In this document: positions 60,238 to 64,000 of the stretch, in pieces
How positions within the stretch are numbered: position 1 is the first letter of the stretch
Layout: the number at the start of each line of letters is the position of its first letter
Assembly: GCA_019843655.1 (NCBI GenBank)
Contig: JACDQD010000008.1
Span: forward strand, 18,994,388 to 19,058,387
Reading direction: 5' to 3'
DNA from: Lethocerus indicus
Taxonomy: Eukaryota; Arthropoda; Insecta; Hemiptera; Belostomatidae
DNA length: 64,000 nt
Made by a program: the position numbers and the translations under genes
The notes under the pieces: model-generated
What the model was told of the DNA's origin: nothing
Database searches by the model: none
The model's input: only the letters and a program-made list of their open reading frames with translations

Positions 60238-63200
60238 GTTTATCTAAGTCATCAAACCGGGCTGTTGATACAGCAACCCGGTGGCACGCAATGCGGTGGG
60301 AGAGCCGCAAAGTTAGAAATTAATCGTACCCGAATATCGTACCCCGATGGTCGTTCGCTGTTCGATCATTAACATGATGAACGACAATGACAATAAAAAA
60401 AGAGACTGTACACGCGCTATAAATAAAATTTTAATGACAGGAACCGCCTCCTAGGCAAAGAGCTTGGCAACTAAATAATTACGGATTTTTCCCACCAGCT
60501 GCGGGAATTCATATTTAATGAATTAATATTTGATTGAACTCCAATTTCAAAACTTCATTAGACCTCGAGTTACACCTTATAACTCCGTACTGCCTTTATA
60601 AGTGTGCATCGCACAACTAATATTGGAAGCATATACCTTGTATGTGAACTTCTGATGAGAAGCATCTGTTCGGTAGCAGAATGAGACTGCGAAGCTGAAA
60701 TCTAACGAGTAAATTGAAGGCCGTGACCTCTCATTTATTGGAATTTAGACCAGGAGTTCAGTTCTTCTACATAAACTGTTCGTTACACCGATCCCAAAAA
60801 TACAATTTCCAAATGAGGTGATGTTTTCAAATTCGACAATATTCACAATCTACCGGGACATTAGCATCTTTCATGGCCTTCTATACCGGTACTCTCGTGT
60901 TCCAGTGAGCCATGCCAATTACTAATCACTACTCCGCGCCGGTCCCTCTTACCTGAAAAAGGGGGAAATAATTGAATGAAAAATTTTCGAATCCGCAAAA
61001 AGAAAAAGAAAAGGAAAAGACGAGATAAAAGTATAATCATTTGGGTGTTTCGAGTCAAAGGGGAAGTTTTTTCCGACCGAACAAAGGAGGCAAATAACGA
61101 GATAATGAGCTTTAATGCCTTTTTATACCCAAAAGCGAAACCGAACCCCTCCATTAGGAAGAAGGATGAGGAACGAAAAAGATGAAATAACAATGATTCC
61201 GGATAATTTTATGCTACCTGTGGACATTCAGTTCATTTAGAAAGTTCCGACAGATGCATTATTCCTAACTCATGAATAAAAGGCAAAAAGAAGGAAATAA
61301 ATAAGTATTTAATAGAAGAACAATGTTGTAGACTCAAAAATTAGGATAGTTGAAAATTATATTATTATTTATAATTAGTTAGTTGGAATCATATTTTAAT
61401 GTATTCCGTCTATAAAATATTTCATAAACTATATAAAAATATACGATGCACCCATCAAATACATCAACTGGGGAAAATTTATAAGAAACATGGGTTTTAT
61501 AACCCAAGCGCTGGTTCGCGAGGGTTTGGAATAATTTGATCGTTTGATCTTCTGTCTCCCCGATTTCATTGAATGCCTCGGTTTCGAGTTCCTAATAGGG
61601 CCCAGGTAGAGTTCAGAAGTTTATTCTACTATTTCTTGATAGAGTACAATTATTTCCGTAATCGTTTTTTCGTATTTCCGTATTTTCGTTATCGGGTATT
61701 ATGAATATTGTTCTGCGAAAATATATGCGGTTTTCTTTATGTTTCATGATCCATGGGATGGATATTGTGTTCCTATTATCTGGATTGCAATTGAGGAAGG
61801 AACTGTGGAACAATTGCCAGAGCGGGATGCCTGGTTCGATACACCCCACTACCAATAGACCACGGCACTCGATTTCCTTTCAGCCGGCCTCTCGTACTTC
61901 TCGTGTAAACAAAATAATCTGCAAATATAAATACCCGCTAAATTCCAAGTCTTAACCGTACTTATTCCGAGCCGTTGTCCGACTGCCTATTGACCCCACA
62001 ATTCGTTTGTTCTACTTCAAATCCTCTATTCATTCCTCGTCCGCGACTTCATTTTCAGCCCCTAAGTAAGTAATACTTACGTTCGGCTACTTTCCTTCCG
62101 ATTCCTTCAGTTATCATTTATTTTTATAATGAGTTTTTCGCGCTTAAAACAATGATTCGTCTTAACAATACAATTCTTCGAAGAAAATTTAATATTATAG
62201 AATTAATAATTTTCCTAATCCGTGACATAATATCGATTCGATTCAGTTTATTTACTATATACTAAAAAATGTGAGGTCTTAATTTTCCGGAAAATATACT
62301 CAGTGTACAATGATTTACGCCGCATCACTGATTTTCAAACTTTCAAACGCCAATTTCAGTTGATTAATATTCCTGTATCTCATTCAATTAAATAAATTCA
62401 GTCATGTACAGTTATGAATTCAATAGAATTACACTGCATTTTGCCCTGGACGTGGGACGATATTTTTTCTTTTCGTGCCGGCTTTCATGTTCCGAACCCG
62501 CGACGCATTCTCGAAACGATATGAGGCGTATTAAAAATTTGAGACTGGGGCTTTTTTCGGCTCGTGACCAATTTCCGCCACAAAATGAGTCATTAAATAC
62601 GATTCCGGACGGGCCATTGTTCGCCTTGACGGAATATTCGAAAACGACACTTCTTCTCCTTATACGAAATTCATAGAATATAAATTGGTAGCGGTGTTGT
62701 GGAAGGGTCCCGCAGTTTATCCGCCTCGTCCTCCCTTCACCTCGTAAAGGGTTTCATCCCCCCCTCCCGAACCTGTACTCCGTAACTGTAAATATTCATG
62801 AAGTTTATTGTTATCAGATTAAGTTTTGGGGATTGTTTTCCCCGCCTTTAGAACATATTTCAATGCGTTAGAGAGCTTGAGCTGCTGGCTCGTTAGTCCT
62901 GGCCCGGTGTCGTTTTAACTCCCAGCCAAATATTGTCTATTAAACGGGCGTTAATTCAGTTTCTTTTCTCGAGAATTAAATTTAATTTAAGATTCCCGTT
63001 TGGATCGTTCTTGCAATCTACCAAAACTCGTTGATTTTGTGACTATTTTCGGCTTTTTATATTGTGTAAACAGCGAAAAAACATCATTATATGTAATAAT
63101 CTGTCATTATTAAATGTATAAATAGCTATTTGTTATTTATACATTTACCCAAATTCACTCTGAATACAACCGAAATTCAGTTCCATTAACGGTTGTTCTC

Positions 63201-63240
63201 AATTTACCAGAGTACGCAGAACGGAATAATCCAAAGCGGA
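60238..63240. other. Non-coding stretch
   Basis: AT-rich throughout. Short Lys/Arg-rich frames at 60976-61185 arise from A-rich sequence. No gene, RNA or repeat family recognised. Confidence 0.5.
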
Positions 63241-63450
63241 AAATAAACGTGCCGAAAATAGAGTCGCTGACCGGCAAATCAAGCCCACCTACGTGCCTCG
63301 GCATTTCGAGACCTGGAAGTGACGTCACCGGCCCTTATCACATGCAAACGTGTGGGCGTGTACCTGACTATTAATAACAATTTAATTTACGCCATTCACT
63401 GGGAAAGCGCCGCAATATCGGGGCCGATTACCGGTTTCCGATAATACAAC
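63241..63450. promoter_or_regulatory. Candidate conserved regulatory element with CRE
   Basis: A compact cluster within 45 bases: TGACGTCA (63320-63327), TTATCA (GATA core reversed, about 63334), ATGCAAA (octamer-like, about 63342) and GTGGGCGTG (63352-63360). ATTAATAA and TTAATTTA follow. Non-coding and CpG-retaining. Motif-based inference. Confidence 0.3.
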
Positions 63451-64000
63451 TGAGAAATAATTTAATTTTTTGATTTTATCAATAAGAGTCCAGCCATGGA
63501 CGATAATTCTAAGAATAACTCCTTTGGAATGCTTTACCGCTTAGCGTCTCTACGTCAAAGTGTTGTCGTTCAAATTCACCACGTGTTTTGTCTACGTGTT
63601 CGATGGCCCTTGCTTCAAGTACTGTCGGGTTAAGAATAGGGAATCGAGATCACTATCTAGAATACATTGGAATCATATGCATGTGATAAAAATAGCTCTG
63701 CAAAATTTTAACTCGGTTTACTTGACATTTTGAACCTGTTATCGGTATAACAGAATTGCTATTTATTTCTAGCGCGTTACTTCCAAGTTCGGTCAAGCGG
63801 TTGGTTATTGTGACCAACACCACCGTTCTGCCTGAAGCCATCGCCACGGTGTTGAGAGCGTGGATAATATAATGATATATGAAACGTTGAAGGCGGCTTC
63901 GTTTCTGGAAATCTGGATATATACATTCCAGCCTTTACATAGTTATTTATATTTATAATGTAATTTTATAATATAAATATATTTATATAAAAAGTAATTT
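63451..64000. other. Non-coding window end
   Basis: AT-rich, ending in AT-only simple sequence at about 63940-63990. Nothing recognised. Confidence 0.5.

Overview
The window looks like nuclear DNA from an invertebrate metazoan. It is mostly AT-rich, with many CpG-containing GC-rich islets of a few hundred bases. Simple repeats are abundant (TA, GA, CA/GT, homopolymer G and C), there is a satellite array, and there is no dense coding. There are no operons, ribosome-binding sites or long ORFs, and no rRNA or tRNA gene was recognised by eye. CpG is not depleted, which argues against a heavily methylated vertebrate genome. The phylum cannot be fixed from the sequence; a mollusc or an arthropod would both fit.

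Layout. 1-6.5 kb: non-coding, probably an intron. 6.54-7.06 kb: the only convincing gene piece, a minus-strand first coding exon in a CpG-rich islet, with a strong GTAAGT donor. Its partner exons are not recognisable in the window. 7-22 kb: unannotatable non-coding DNA with GC-rich islets and many microsatellites, plus a homeodomain-site-rich stretch at 16.4-17.0 kb that could be an enhancer. 22.4-22.57 kb: a short foldback element with perfect 15-bp flanking direct repeats. 28.2-33.1 kb: a GT/GC microsatellite, then an inverted-repeat element with about 61-bp internal tandem repeats, then an array of about 588-bp satellite monomers with a dimeric higher-order duplication. 33-64 kb: non-coding DNA with more GC islets, further members of the foldback family at 39.2, 43.5 and 47.9-48.5 kb (two carrying 70-71-bp minisatellites), and several stretches that resemble regulatory DNA (22.7, 42.1, 53.5 and 63.3 kb).

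No set of genes working together is visible. The most interesting content is the family of inverted-repeat elements. Its members share a sequence that looks like a degenerate hammerhead-ribozyme core. The tandem repeats in two of the neighbouring elements carry CTCF-like motifs. The other open frames are overlapping, lack ATG starts in several cases, and are of a length expected by chance in 64 kb of mixed composition, so they are not called as genes.
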